Shown here piece after piece: positions 25,976 through 34,004 of a DNA stretch of 64,000 nt. Source of the DNA: an uncultured Bacteroidaceae bacterium. GTDB taxonomy: Bacteria > Bacteroidota > Bacteroidia > Bacteroidales > Bacteroidaceae. Position 1 is the first letter of the stretch. The number at the start of each line of letters is the position of its first letter. The stretch covers positions 1-64,000 of the forward strand of contig CAJOJA010000003.1 of assembly GCA_905234735.1 (NCBI GenBank). The letters are read 5' to 3'. Both the position numbers and the translations under genes were made by a program. The notes beneath the pieces are model-generated. The model was not told the origin of the DNA and did not search any database. It saw nothing but the letters and a program-made list of their open reading frames with translations.

Positions 25976-27087
25976 TCCTCCCTTTTCACCAGTTCGGGAA
26001 TCTTCACCTCCGCCCCAACGAACAAATTGCTGGCACGCGAGGCAGAATAATGGTTGAAGCGCATGATGTAACTAATCAGCCGCTTGTCGCCATAGTATTG
26101 TAGCGCCAACTTGGACAAGTCCTCGCCCTTCTCCAGCGTGTGCACTGTCTTTGTGCCCACTATCCAGTATTCGCCGTTTTCTATCTGCGAATAGTCAGCT
26201 GCCAGCGTCTTGGCATCAGCCACAGGCGACGCAACGGGAGCTGTTTCCACAGGCTCCGATGCAGGAATCGTCAGCGTATCGGCCTGTGCCAAAGTGTCTT
26301 CCGCTTCTGTGTTTTGCGCTTCCGGCGTATCGATTACTGCAGCAACGACTTCGGCCTCAGCAGGCTGCTGGGGACGCGACAACAGCCCGTTGGCATACAG
26401 CCAATACAAGCCACCGCCGACCACAGCCAGTAAGAGTACCCATACGACAACCTTCAGTCCGCCGCCCTTCCCTGTAGGGGCAGGTACATCGACAACGGTT
26501 GTTGGCTCGGGCACCACAATGGGTTCGGGTTCCACGATGGGTTTGGGTTCAGGCACCACTGCTGGTTCGGGTTCCACGATGGGTTTAGGTTCAGACACCA
26601 CCACGACGGGTTCTGGCTCAGGTTCCACAATGGGCTCAGGTTCCACAATGGGCTCAGGTTCCGGTTCAAGCTTTTCCAATGGCATCACAGCAGCCTCTTG
26701 TGCCGCTTCCTCCAGAACCGGCTCCTGGACAGGGTCTATGCGCTCCATATCCTCCGTCGGCGTCGCATCGTTAAGGATTACAGTCTCAAAGTCTGCAAAG
26801 GGTTTATTTACACGGTCGGCCAAAGTCTTCTCGGGCGAGAACGAGATTTTGGAATGGCTTCCGATGACGATGCGCTCACCCGTCTGCACGTTGACGCTCT
26901 CACGGCTGTCCATATCGATGAGTTTGAATGTGCCCAGTCCCTTTACCTTCACCAGTTTGTCTGCCAACAGGCACTCCCTTATGGTCTCAAATACCATACG
27001 TACGAACGGTTCAGCATCCTTGCGGGTCATGCCCTTGCGTTTGGCCAAGCCTTTGGCCAGTTCAACGATTGTGATTTTTTCAGTCAT
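25972..27087 (-). CDS. HU-domain protein with Pro-Glu linker, transmembrane segment and C-terminal LysM-like domain
   Basis: The 371-residue product joins an HU/IHF-type DNA-binding domain (about 1-95, with GLGTFKL and a basic arm) to a Glu-Pro-Val repeat linker (about 139-196), one transmembrane segment (about 210-230, [17 protein letters not shown]) and a C-terminal LysM-like region (about 318-371, [24 protein letters not shown]). This predicts nucleoid contact in the cytoplasm and peptidoglycan contact outside. HU-LysM fusions occur in Bacteroidetes but their role is not established. It lies after an ordinary HU gene and rimO, and probably shares the ftsY promoter. Confidence 0.85.
   Translation of the reverse strand: MTEKITIVELAKGLAKRKGMTRKDAEPFVRMVFETIRECLLADKLVKVKGLGTFKLIDMDSRESVNVQTGERIVIGSHSKISFSPEKTLADRVNKPFADFETVILNDATPTEDMERIDPVQEPVLEEAAQEAAVMPLEKLEPEPEPIVEPEPIVEPEPEPVVVVSEPKPIVEPEPAVVPEPKPIVEPEPIVVPEPTTVVDVPAPTGKGGGLKVVVWVLLLAVVGGGLYWLYANGLLSRPQQPAEAEVVAAVIDTPEAQNTEAEDTLAQADTLTIPASEPVETAPVASPVADAKTLAADYSQIENGEYWIVGTKTVHTLEKGEDLSKLALQYYGDKRLISYIMRFNHYSASRASNLFVGAEVKIPELVKRED
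26500..26670 (-). repeat. Pro-Glu repeat-coding tract in the HU-LysM gene
   Basis: Degenerate 12- to 18-base repeats encode the pattern (E)PEPIVEP. They form the linker before the transmembrane segment. Copy number could vary by slippage between strains. Confidence 0.75.
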
Positions 27088-27092
27088 GACGC

Positions 27093-27362
27093 CTATAGTT
27101 TATCTTTTAACGTAGTGCTTGGTTTGAAATTAAGTGAAATCTTGGGGGGCACCAACATACGCTGCTTGGTGGCTGGGTTAATGATGACACGCTCCAGCTT
27201 CTTGCGGGCCTCGAAGGTACCGAAGCCAGAAATGCTGAGGGTGTTTTCCCCCTCCAGCTGTTCGGCCATCTCCTCAGCCAAGGCGGCGACCAGGACGCTC
27301 GTGTCCTTCAGGGTGAAGCCCGTCTTGCTGGCTAACTCACTTATAAACTCCTTATTATTCAT
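27093..27362 (-). CDS. hup: HU family DNA-binding protein
   Basis: The 89-residue product is a normal HU-type nucleoid protein: helical dimerisation part ([16 protein letters not shown]), [10 protein letters not shown] and a basic DNA-binding arm ([16 protein letters not shown]). It starts 12 bases after rimO and is followed six bases later by the HU-LysM gene. Two HU-type genes in tandem, one soluble and one membrane-linked, are notable. Confidence 0.93.
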   Translation of the reverse strand: MNNKEFISELASKTGFTLKDTSVLVAALAEEMAEQLEGENTLSISGFGTFEARKKLERVIINPATKQRMLVPPKISLNFKPSTTLKDKL

Positions 27363-27374
27363 ACTATTATAGAT

Positions 27375-28691
27375 TTAGGCATTGGTGTCTGGAATCTGAC
27401 TGGCATATAAATCAAAGTCGTCAGCCGAGGTTATACGGCAGGTGCAGAACTGGCCTACACACACGTTGGGATTATCGGCTACACGCAGCAGCACTTCGGG
27501 GTCAACCTCGGGCGAATCAAACTCCGTGCGCCCGACGTAGTATTCACCCTCCCGTCGGTCTATGATGACCTTCATCTGCTGCCCGACCTTCTGTTCTTGC
27601 ACCTCGCCCGAAATGCGCTGCTGCAGACGCATCAGTTGATTCAGTCTTTGCTGTTTCACGTCGTCGGGCACCTCATCGGCATAGTGGCTGGCGCTGTAGG
27701 TTCCTTCTTCGGGACTATAGGCAAAGGCTCCCATACGCTCGAAACGGGCCCAGCGCACGAAGTCCATGAGCTGACGGAAGTCCTCTTCCGTCTCGCCCGG
27801 ATGGCCCACCATCAGCGTGGTGCGCAAGTGTATGCCGGGCACCTCGCTGCGGAGCATATTGATGAAGTCGTAGGTCTCTCGGCTGCTGATGTTGCGGCGC
27901 ATAGCCTGTAGGACATTGTCCGATACGTGCTGCAGGGCAACGTCGAGGTAGTTGCATACGTTGGGGCGCTCGCGCATGACACGCAAGAGGTCTGTGGGGA
28001 AATCGGTGGGATAGGCATAGTGCAGACGCACCCATTCCACTCCAGGTACATCGGTCAGTCGCTCCACCAATTCGGAAAGGCGGCGCTCGTGATAGAGATC
28101 CAGTCCGTAATACGTGAGTTCCTGTGCAATGACCTGCAACTCCTTGACGCCCTGCTTGGTGAGCAGTCGTGCCTCCTCGACGATTTCCTCCATAGGACGG
28201 CTTCGGTGGCGGCCCGTCATCAGGGGTATGGCGCAATAGCTGCAGTGTCGGTTGCACCCCTCACTTATCTTCAGGTAGGCATAGTGCGAGGGTGTGGTCA
28301 GGTGCCGGCGCACGTGCAGGTCCTGACGATACGCACGTCCCAGGTCGCTTAGCAACTGGTCCCAGTCGAACTTGCCGTAGTATCGGTCCACCTCTGGGAT
28401 TTCCAGACGGAGTTCCTTCATGAAACGCTCCGACAGACAGCCCATGACATAGAGATGCTTCAGGCGTCCCTCGCTCTTGCGCTGGGCCAGCTCCAGTATG
28501 GTGTTGATGCTTTCCTCCTGTGCGTCGGCGATGAAGCCGCAGGTGTTCACGACAGCAATGCTGCCCTGCGGGTCAGGACTGTCATGGGTCACACGAAAGC
28601 CCGCCGTCTCCAGCTGGAACATCAGGCGTTCGGAGTCCACCAGGTTCTTCGAACAGCCCAGGGTCAGTATGTCTATCGTCTCGCGCACCAT
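27375..28691 (-). CDS. rimO: Ribosomal protein S12 methylthiotransferase
   Basis: The 438-residue product adds a methylthio group to an aspartate of ribosomal protein S12. The N-terminal cluster ligands are C13, C51 and C85, and the radical SAM motif is C146, C150 and C153 (CNRHCSYC). A C-terminal TRAM domain follows (about 375-438). It is complete, and 15 bases separate it from ftsY upstream. Confidence 0.96.
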   Translation of the reverse strand: MVRETIDILTLGCSKNLVDSERLMFQLETAGFRVTHDSPDPQGSIAVVNTCGFIADAQEESINTILELAQRKSEGRLKHLYVMGCLSERFMKELRLEIPEVDRYYGKFDWDQLLSDLGRAYRQDLHVRRHLTTPSHYAYLKISEGCNRHCSYCAIPLMTGRHRSRPMEEIVEEARLLTKQGVKELQVIAQELTYYGLDLYHERRLSELVERLTDVPGVEWVRLHYAYPTDFPTDLLRVMRERPNVCNYLDVALQHVSDNVLQAMRRNISSRETYDFINMLRSEVPGIHLRTTLMVGHPGETEEDFRQLMDFVRWARFERMGAFAYSPEEGTYSASHYADEVPDDVKQQRLNQLMRLQQRISGEVQEQKVGQQMKVIIDRREGEYYVGRTEFDSPEVDPEVLLRVADNPNVCVGQFCTCRITSADDFDLYASQIPDTNA

Positions 28692-28706
28692 ACGGGGTAA
28701 CTATGA

Positions 28707-29669
28707 TTACTTGAACAGCGAGTCCACAAACTCGCGGCGATTAAAGGGTTGCAAATCCTCCATACCCTCGCCCAGACCTATGTAGCGCACGGGTATCTTG
28801 AACTGATCCGATATGCCGATTACGACACCGCCCTTGGCCGTCCCGTCCAGTTTGGTGATGGCCATCGAGGTAACATCCGTAGCAGCCGTAAACTGCTTGG
28901 CCTGTTCGAAAGCGTTCTGCCCGGTGGAGCCATCGAGCACAAGCATGACGTCGTGCGGAGCATCGGGTACCACCTTCTGCATGACGCGCTTGATTTTCGA
29001 CAGTTCGTCCATCAGTCCGCGTTTGTTGTGCAGTCGGCCTGCTGTGTCTATGAGCACCACGTCAGCTCCCTGTGCCACAGCACTTTGCAGGGTGTCGAAG
29101 GCCACCGATGCGGGGTCGCTTCCCATCTGCTGTTTGACAACGGGCACCCCCACGCGCTCGCCCCAAATGACGATTTGCTCCACAGCGGCTGCACGGAACG
29201 TGTCGGCGGCTCCGAGCACGACCTTCAGCCCAGCCTGCTTGAACTGGTAGGCCAGCTTGCCAATAGTGGTGGTCTTGCCCACGCCGTTCACGCCTACTAC
29301 CATGACCACGTAGGGTTTCCGGTCCGTAGGTATCTGGAAGCCCTCGGTGTCGCTGCTGTTATTCTCCATCAGGAGCGCTGCAATCTCGTCGCGCAGCAGA
29401 TTATTCAGTTCGCCAGTGGTAACGTACTTGTCGCGCTCGACTCGCTGTTCGATGCGTCGGATGATGTTGAGCGTGGTGTCCACGCCCACGTCGCTGGTCA
29501 CCAGCACCTCTTCCAGGTTGTCCAGCACGTCATCGTCGACCTTCGACTTGCCTGCTATGGCGCGTGTCAGCTTGCCCAGAAAACTCTCCTTCGTCTTCTC
29601 CAGTCCGCGGTCCAGCGTCTCCTCGCGTTCCTCTTTGCTTTTCCTTGAAAACAGGTTAAAGAATCCCAT
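28707..29669 (-). CDS. ftsY: Signal recognition particle receptor
   Basis: The 320-residue product is the SRP receptor GTPase that docks ribosomes on the inner membrane. The NG domain carries GVNGVGKTTT at 126-135, DTAGR and TKLDGTAKGG. The N-terminal A domain is short, as usual in Bacteroidetes. Its promoter (-7 box at 29708-29715) sits just inside the terminator of the upstream ribosomal genes, so ftsY, rimO, hup and the HU-LysM gene probably form a new transcription unit. Confidence 0.97.
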   Translation of the reverse strand: MGFFNLFSRKSKEEREETLDRGLEKTKESFLGKLTRAIAGKSKVDDDVLDNLEEVLVTSDVGVDTTLNIIRRIEQRVERDKYVTTGELNNLLRDEIAALLMENNSSDTEGFQIPTDRKPYVVMVVGVNGVGKTTTIGKLAYQFKQAGLKVVLGAADTFRAAAVEQIVIWGERVGVPVVKQQMGSDPASVAFDTLQSAVAQGADVVLIDTAGRLHNKRGLMDELSKIKRVMQKVVPDAPHDVMLVLDGSTGQNAFEQAKQFTAATDVTSMAITKLDGTAKGGVVIGISDQFKIPVRYIGLGEGMEDLQPFNRREFVDSLFK

Positions 29670-29707
29670 AATATGAATTTACATTTAACATTTTCCCTAT
29701 CATTGGG

Positions 29708-29715
29708 CAAAGATA
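29708..29715 (-). promoter_or_regulatory. -7 box of the ftsY operon
   Basis: CAAAGATA on the plus strand is TATCTTTG on the coding strand, a perfect match, 38 bases before the ftsY start and directly after the rpmB-rpmG terminator. Confidence 0.55.
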
Positions 29716-29716
29716 C

Positions 29717-29757
29717 AAAAAAAAATGCACCCACGGCTTAACATGGGAGCATTTTTT
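29717..29757 (-). terminator. Bidirectional intrinsic terminator of the rpmB-rpmG-DUF4295 operon
   Basis: An AAAAAATGC arm, CCCA and a loop are matched by TGGG and GCATTTTTT, giving a long stem with A-rich and T-rich ends. On the minus strand it ends in a U run, 24 bases after the DUF4295 stop. Confidence 0.88.
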
Positions 29758-29780
29758 CCATATATAGTTCTTTTCTTAGG

Positions 29781-29936
29781 TTACTTGAAGAAGTCCTTAA
29801 CGGCCTCGTTGGGAACCATCTGCTCGTCGAAGATGTAGGCACCGGTCTTGGGGCTCTTCACCATCTTAATGACTTTCGTGTATGAGCGGCCATCGGTCTT
29901 GCCAGTCTGCAAGGTGGCCACGGTTTTCTTTGCCAT
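29781..29936 (-). CDS. DUF4295 family protein
   Basis: The 51-residue basic product (MAKKTVATLQTGKTDGRSYT at the start, ending in AVKDFFK) matches DUF4295, a family found only in Bacteroidetes next to L33. It is likely associated with the ribosome, judged by context and charge. It starts 21 bases after rpmG stops and is the last gene before the terminator. Confidence 0.9.
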   Translation of the reverse strand: MAKKTVATLQTGKTDGRSYTKVIKMVKSPKTGAYIFDEQMVPNEAVKDFFK

Positions 29937-29957
29937 AGTATCTTACTTAACGGGTTA

Positions 29958-30146
29958 TTACTTGATTTCCTTGTGCACGGTCATGCGCTTCAGAATGGGG
30001 TTGTACTTCTTCAACTCCAGGCGCTCGGGCGTGTTCTTGCGGTTCTTGGTGGTGATGTAGCGGCTCGTGCCGGGCATGCCACTAGCCTTGTGCTCGGTGC
30101 ATTCCAGGATCACCTGTACTCTGTTGCCTTTTGCTTTCTTTGCCAT
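29958..30146 (-). CDS. rpmG: 50S ribosomal protein L33
   Basis: The 62-residue product is L33, with [31 protein letters not shown] and [10 protein letters not shown]. It lacks the CxxC zinc ribbon pairs of zinc-type L33. It stands between rpmB and the DUF4295 gene. Confidence 0.96.
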   Translation of the reverse strand: MAKKAKGNRVQVILECTEHKASGMPGTSRYITTKNRKNTPERLELKKYNPILKRMTVHKEIK

Positions 30147-30167
30147 AATGTGGTTCTCCTTTCGTTA

Positions 30168-30428
30168 TTAACCGATGACCTTTATTTCCTTCCAATCACA
30201 ATAGCCCTTCTCCACAGCCTGATTCAGGGCAGCATCGAGACCTACTTTGTTAATCATGCGAAGACCTGCAGCCGAGATTCTCAGCGTAATCCAGCAGTCC
30301 TGCTCTACGTAGTAGAACTTCTTATAGAACAAGTTCACGTCGAAGGTGCGCTTTGTACGGCGCTTCGAGTGTGACACGTTGTTGCCAATCATGGCCTTCT
30401 TTCCGGTAATTTGACAAATCTTAGACAT
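30168..30428 (-). CDS. rpmB: 50S ribosomal protein L28
   Basis: The 86-residue product is L28: [20 protein letters not shown] at the start and [19 protein letters not shown] later. It opens the three-gene operon rpmB-rpmG-DUF4295 and has a good promoter 56 bases upstream. Confidence 0.96.
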   Translation of the reverse strand: MSKICQITGKKAMIGNNVSHSKRRTKRTFDVNLFYKKFYYVEQDCWITLRISAAGLRMINKVGLDAALNQAVEKGYCDWKEIKVIG

Positions 30429-30483
30429 CGTTCTAATTCCTTCTTTTCTTTTGCTATCCTAATAGCTTCTTCCAAACAGCGTG

Positions 30484-30515
30484 CAAAGTTACAAAAACTT
30501 CCACGGACTGCCAAA
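30484..30515 (-). promoter_or_regulatory. Promoter of the rpmB operon
   Basis: On the coding strand, TTTG (complement of CAAA at 30512-30515), a 20-base spacer and TAACTTTG (complement of CAAAGTTA at 30484-30491) fit the Bacteroidetes consensus exactly. Confidence 0.75.
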
Positions 30516-30542
30516 CAATCCGTGGATTTTTTTTATCATTTT

Positions 30543-31802
30543 CTATTTCCGTGCCCTATATTTGCCTTCGGTTATCTGTTCCAGCGTCAGGTTGCGATAC
30601 ATCATCGTGTAGCCGCCACCCTTCGAGGTGCAGTGGGTCTCCTCCTCGTAGAAGAAGCCCAGCGAGCGGTCGTTCTGCAGGGTCATGGTGCTGTAGGCCG
30701 AGGGCAGTTCGGTCACCTGGAAGCGTCCCGTCCAGTTGGCTGCAACAGCCTCTGGCGTAGCATAGTCGGCAGGCGATGCCAGCTCCTTGTAGTAGATGCC
30801 CACGTGCGAGCGGCCCGGACCGAGGGGCAGACTCTGCAGGAGCAGATACATCTTCTTTTTATCGCGCGTGCGCACGACGGGCAGCACCATCACTTCGCCG
30901 TTGCACGAGTTCTGATTGGCCTCTACTCCTTTGTTATCCTTGCCGCTGAAGGCCTTCGTGCCCCATTGGCCTTCGCCTGTTTTAACGTTCGTGAAGGTGA
31001 AGATGTTGTAGAAACGGCCTCCCCAGGCACGGCTGCTCAGCAGGACGCGACCGTCGGGCAGTTCCTCGCACTTGGGTTCGTCGCCACCGGGCACAGGCGA
31101 TGCATCCACGCCACCCAGTATCTGCCACGTCTGGCCGAAGTCGTCCGAGTAGATGACCCAGTTGGCATTCTCCTTCTCGTTGCGCGACACGCCCGAGCAG
31201 TACAGGCGGTAGTACTTGCCCACCTTGACGGTGCGGCTCTGGAAGATGCGTCCACTGCCCACGAACCAGGCCTTGATGGGCCCATACTTGCCCTTCGACA
31301 GGGGCTGATAGATGGTTTCCTCACCGATATAGTCGGGCTTGCCCCAGGTCAGTCCGCCATCGTCGCTGTAGAAGCGGGCCATACCCTGATGGTGTTCGAT
31401 GGTGCTGTAGCCAAACAGCGGACCGCCCGAACAGGTGATGAGCATCATGCGTCCCGACTTGCGGTCGACGGCAATGGCGGCATCGCCGTAGCCGGCCTCC
31501 TGGTGGCCTGGGGTCAGGTCACCGTCGCCCACCATCGTGGGAGGGGTGTAGATGTCGCCCCAGGTCTTTCCGTTGTCTGTCGAGCGGCGGAAGTGCAGGT
31601 CGATGCGTCCGGCACCGATGTCGAAGCGGCAAAAGCGATAGTCGCTCACAGCCACCAGCGAGCCGTCCTTGGCCGTAGCGATGGCCGGAATACGGTACGG
31701 GATGGCCTGCTCCGTCTCCGTGACAAAGATTTCGAACTGTGCCCTGACCGTAGCCGTCAAGAGCAATAACAAGGTTAACAGGCTGATTCTCATCGTTTTC
31801 AT
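30543..31802 (-). CDS. Exo-alpha-sialidase (BNR-repeat)
   Basis: The 419-residue product has a signal peptide (MKTMRISLLTLLLLLTATVRA) and the sialidase six-bladed propeller signatures: YRIPAI near residue 34 and Asp boxes STDNGKTWGD, YSDDGGLTWGK and YSDDFGQTWQ. It should release terminal sialic acid from host glycans, in the periplasm or on the surface. The start at 31802 is chosen because the longer frame crosses the promoter. A TAACTTTG -7 box (CAAAGTTA at 31827-31834) lies 25 bases upstream. No sialic-acid transport or catabolic genes are near. Confidence 0.9.
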   Translation of the reverse strand: MKTMRISLLTLLLLLTATVRAQFEIFVTETEQAIPYRIPAIATAKDGSLVAVSDYRFCRFDIGAGRIDLHFRRSTDNGKTWGDIYTPPTMVGDGDLTPGHQEAGYGDAAIAVDRKSGRMMLITCSGGPLFGYSTIEHHQGMARFYSDDGGLTWGKPDYIGEETIYQPLSKGKYGPIKAWFVGSGRIFQSRTVKVGKYYRLYCSGVSRNEKENANWVIYSDDFGQTWQILGGVDASPVPGGDEPKCEELPDGRVLLSSRAWGGRFYNIFTFTNVKTGEGQWGTKAFSGKDNKGVEANQNSCNGEVMVLPVVRTRDKKKMYLLLQSLPLGPGRSHVGIYYKELASPADYATPEAVAANWTGRFQVTELPSAYSTMTLQNDRSLGFFYEEETHCTSKGGGYTMMYRNLTLEQITEGKYRARK

Positions 31803-31937
31803 AGTCTTTAGTGTTGGTTCCGTGGTCAAAGTTACGAAAAAAAAAACAATGCACCAAGCCAAATACACTTTTTAAGGTAAAAAGCAAAACTTCAGGCGAC
31901 TGTTATTGCAACGACCGCCCAAGTTCATTTTGTCTTC

Positions 31938-31976
31938 CCCTGAAAAACGTTGAATAAAAAACAACGTTTTTCAGGG
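31938..31976. terminator. Perfect 15-base inverted repeat between DUF58 and sialidase genes
   Basis: CCCTGAAAAACGTTG at 31938-31952 is the exact complement of 31962-31976, with a 9-base A-rich loop. It follows the DUF58 stop by 25 bases and probably ends that operon. A smaller hairpin (ACACAG/CTGTGT) lies next to it at 31980-31998. Confidence 0.7.
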
Positions 31977-32000
31977 AAAGACACAGGGCTCTCTGTGTGT

Positions 32001-32870
32001 TTATCCGCGCTTGGCGAAGAGGCTCATCAGGGCGGCAACGTAGTCGTGGTCGGTGCGGATGCTGACGCTGTCGATGTTGGAGCGGGTGAAGGTGTCGCGC
32101 AGGTATTCGCGTCGTTCGTTCCACCATCGGCGCTGGGCCTCGCGCATACGGCGGTCGCTGGTGTCGATAAAGCGTTCGAAGCCCGTCTCGGCGTCGCGCA
32201 CCTTCATCAGGCCCACGTCGGGCAGTTCCTCGATGCGGCGGTCGTAGACCTGTATGGCCACGACATCGTGCTTGCGGTTGGCGATGGTCAGTGGCTGGCG
32301 GAAGTCGCGCTGGTCCATGAAGTCGCTCAACAGGAAGGCTGTGCAGCGTCGCTTCAGGGCCTGGGTGAGGTATTGCACGGCCTGTCCCACGTCGGTACGC
32401 GGGCTTTCGGCGTGGAAGTCGAGCAGTTCGCGTATGATGTAGAGGATGTGCTTGCGGCCTTTCTTGGGCGGGATGAACTTCTCGATGTGGTCGGAGAAGA
32501 AGATGACGCCAATCTTGTCGTTGTTCTGAATGGCGGAGAATGCCAGTGTGGCGGCAATCTCGGTAACCATGTCGCGCTTGAGCATCTTCTGGGTGCCGAA
32601 GTTGAGCGAGCCGCTGACGTCGATGAGGAGCATCACGGTCAGTTCGCGTTCTTCCTCGAAGACTTTGACGTAGGGTTTGTTGAAGCGTGCCGTGACGTTC
32701 CACTCGATGTCGCGTATGTCGTCGCCATACTGGTATTCGCGCACTTCGCTGAAGGCCATACCTCTGCCCTTGAAGGCGGAGTGGTATTCGCCTGCAAAGA
32801 TGTTGCTCGACAGACCTCGCGTCTTGATTTCAATCTGCCTGACTCTTTTCAGTATCTCGGAAGTCTCCAT
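32001..32870 (-). CDS. DUF58 domain protein
   Basis: The 289-residue product matches DUF58: GRGMAFSEVREYQYGDDIRDIEWNVTAR region at about 36-64, then a von Willebrand-like start LLIDVSGSLNFG (about 80-91). These proteins pair with MoxR ATPases and are thought to help assemble or insert metal or cofactors in partner proteins. It overlaps moxR by one base. In Bacteroidetes this pair normally leads a bat operon, but no BatA-E gene follows here. Confidence 0.92.
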   Translation of the reverse strand: METSEILKRVRQIEIKTRGLSSNIFAGEYHSAFKGRGMAFSEVREYQYGDDIRDIEWNVTARFNKPYVKVFEEERELTVMLLIDVSGSLNFGTQKMLKRDMVTEIAATLAFSAIQNNDKIGVIFFSDHIEKFIPPKKGRKHILYIIRELLDFHAESPRTDVGQAVQYLTQALKRRCTAFLLSDFMDQRDFRQPLTIANRKHDVVAIQVYDRRIEELPDVGLMKVRDAETGFERFIDTSDRRMREAQRRWWNERREYLRDTFTRSNIDSVSIRTDHDYVAALMSLFAKRG

Positions 32871-33865
32871 CAGGGCACTTCTACCTTGTTGATTATCTGG
32901 CTGATGATTTCTTCGCTCACGATGTTGTTGGCCTCGGCCTCATAGGTCAGGCCGATGCGGTGGCGCAAGACGTCGTGTGCCACCGCGCGCACGTCCTCGG
33001 GGATGACGTAGCCGCGACGCTTGATGAAGGCGAAGGCGCGGGCGGCCAGGGCCAGGTTGATGCTGGCGCGAGGCGAGCCGCCGAATTCGATGTAGTCCTT
33101 CAGCTCCTTCAGTCCGTACTTCTCGGGGTAGCGTGTGGCGAAGACGATATCGGTGATGTACTGTTCTATCTTCTCGTCGATGTAGACCTGGCGCACGATG
33201 TCGCGTGCGGCCTTGATATCCTCGGTCTTCAGCAGGGGTTTCAGTTCGGCTTTTTCGCCGCCGATGTTCATGCGGATAATCTTCTTTTCCTCCTCCAGTT
33301 TTGGGTAGTCGATGACGACCTTCAGCATGAAGCGGTCGACCTGTGCCTCGGGCAGGGGATAGGTGCCCTCCTGCTCGATGGGATTCTGCGTGGCCAGGAC
33401 GAGGAAGGGGTCGGGCAGGCGGTAGGTCTGCTTGCCTATGGTGACCTGTCGCTCCTGCATGGCCTCCAGCAGGGCCGACTGCACCTTGGCCGGTGCGCGG
33501 TTGATTTCGTCGGCCAGCACGAAGTTGGCAAACACGGGACCCTGTTCCACGACGAAGCGTTCGTCCTTCTGGGAGTAAATCATGGTGCCGATGACGTCGG
33601 CGGGCAGCAGGTCGGGGGTGAACTGTATGCGGCTGAATTTGCCGTCGACCAGCGCGGCCAGGGTCTTGATGGCCTGTGTCTTGGCCAGTCCAGGCACACC
33701 CTCCAGGAGCACGTGTCCGTCGCTCAGGAGCCCTATCATCAGGGATTCCACAAGGTGTTTCTGTCCTACGATTACTTGCGCCATGCCCGTCTGCAGGTTG
33801 GTGACGAAGGCGCTCTTCTGTTCTATCCGCTCGTTGAGTTCGCGGATGTCGATTGCTTCTGCCAT
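32870..33865 (-). CDS. MoxR family AAA ATPase
   Basis: The 331-residue product is a MoxR-type AAA ATPase with Walker A-like GVPGLAKT (about 56-63), Walker B ADEINRAP (about 114-121), sensor ATQNPIEQEGTYPLPEAQ. It is a chaperone-type ATPase acting with DUF58 proteins. The stop overlaps the DUF58 start by one base. A good promoter precedes it. Confidence 0.94.
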   Translation of the reverse strand: MAEAIDIRELNERIEQKSAFVTNLQTGMAQVIVGQKHLVESLMIGLLSDGHVLLEGVPGLAKTQAIKTLAALVDGKFSRIQFTPDLLPADVIGTMIYSQKDERFVVEQGPVFANFVLADEINRAPAKVQSALLEAMQERQVTIGKQTYRLPDPFLVLATQNPIEQEGTYPLPEAQVDRFMLKVVIDYPKLEEEKKIIRMNIGGEKAELKPLLKTEDIKAARDIVRQVYIDEKIEQYITDIVFATRYPEKYGLKELKDYIEFGGSPRASINLALAARAFAFIKRRGYVIPEDVRAVAHDVLRHRIGLTYEAEANNIVSEEIISQIINKVEVP

Positions 33866-33904
33866 AAATGATGTTTTATGTATGAGTTTTTAGTTTTTCG
33901 ACTG

Positions 33905-33936
33905 CGAAGTTACGTTTTTTCGGCCGTATGGCCAAA
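33905..33936 (-). promoter_or_regulatory. Promoter of the moxR-DUF58 operon
   Basis: On the coding strand, TTTG (CAAA at 33933-33936), a 20-base spacer and TAACTTCG (CGAAGTTA at 33905-33912). The -7 box has one mismatch, as in the promoter at 321-351. It is back to back with the tamB promoter. Confidence 0.65.
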
Positions 33937-33964
33937 CGTTAAATCTTAAATTATATTAAACTTG

Positions 33965-33996
33965 TTTGGCGCATTGCAGCCTTTTTCGTACCTTTG
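33965..33996 (+). promoter_or_regulatory. Promoter of tamB, close to the start codon
   Basis: TTTG at 33965-33968, a 20-base spacer and TACCTTTG at 33989-33996 fit the consensus exactly. The start codon follows at 34005, so the transcript would have almost no leader. Confidence 0.7.
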
Positions 33997-34004
33997 GCTT
34001 CAGA

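Noticed and set aside
26210-27115. Ser/Gly/Met repeat frame on the plus strand
   Set aside because: It is the antisense reading of the Pro-Glu repeat linker of the HU-LysM gene.
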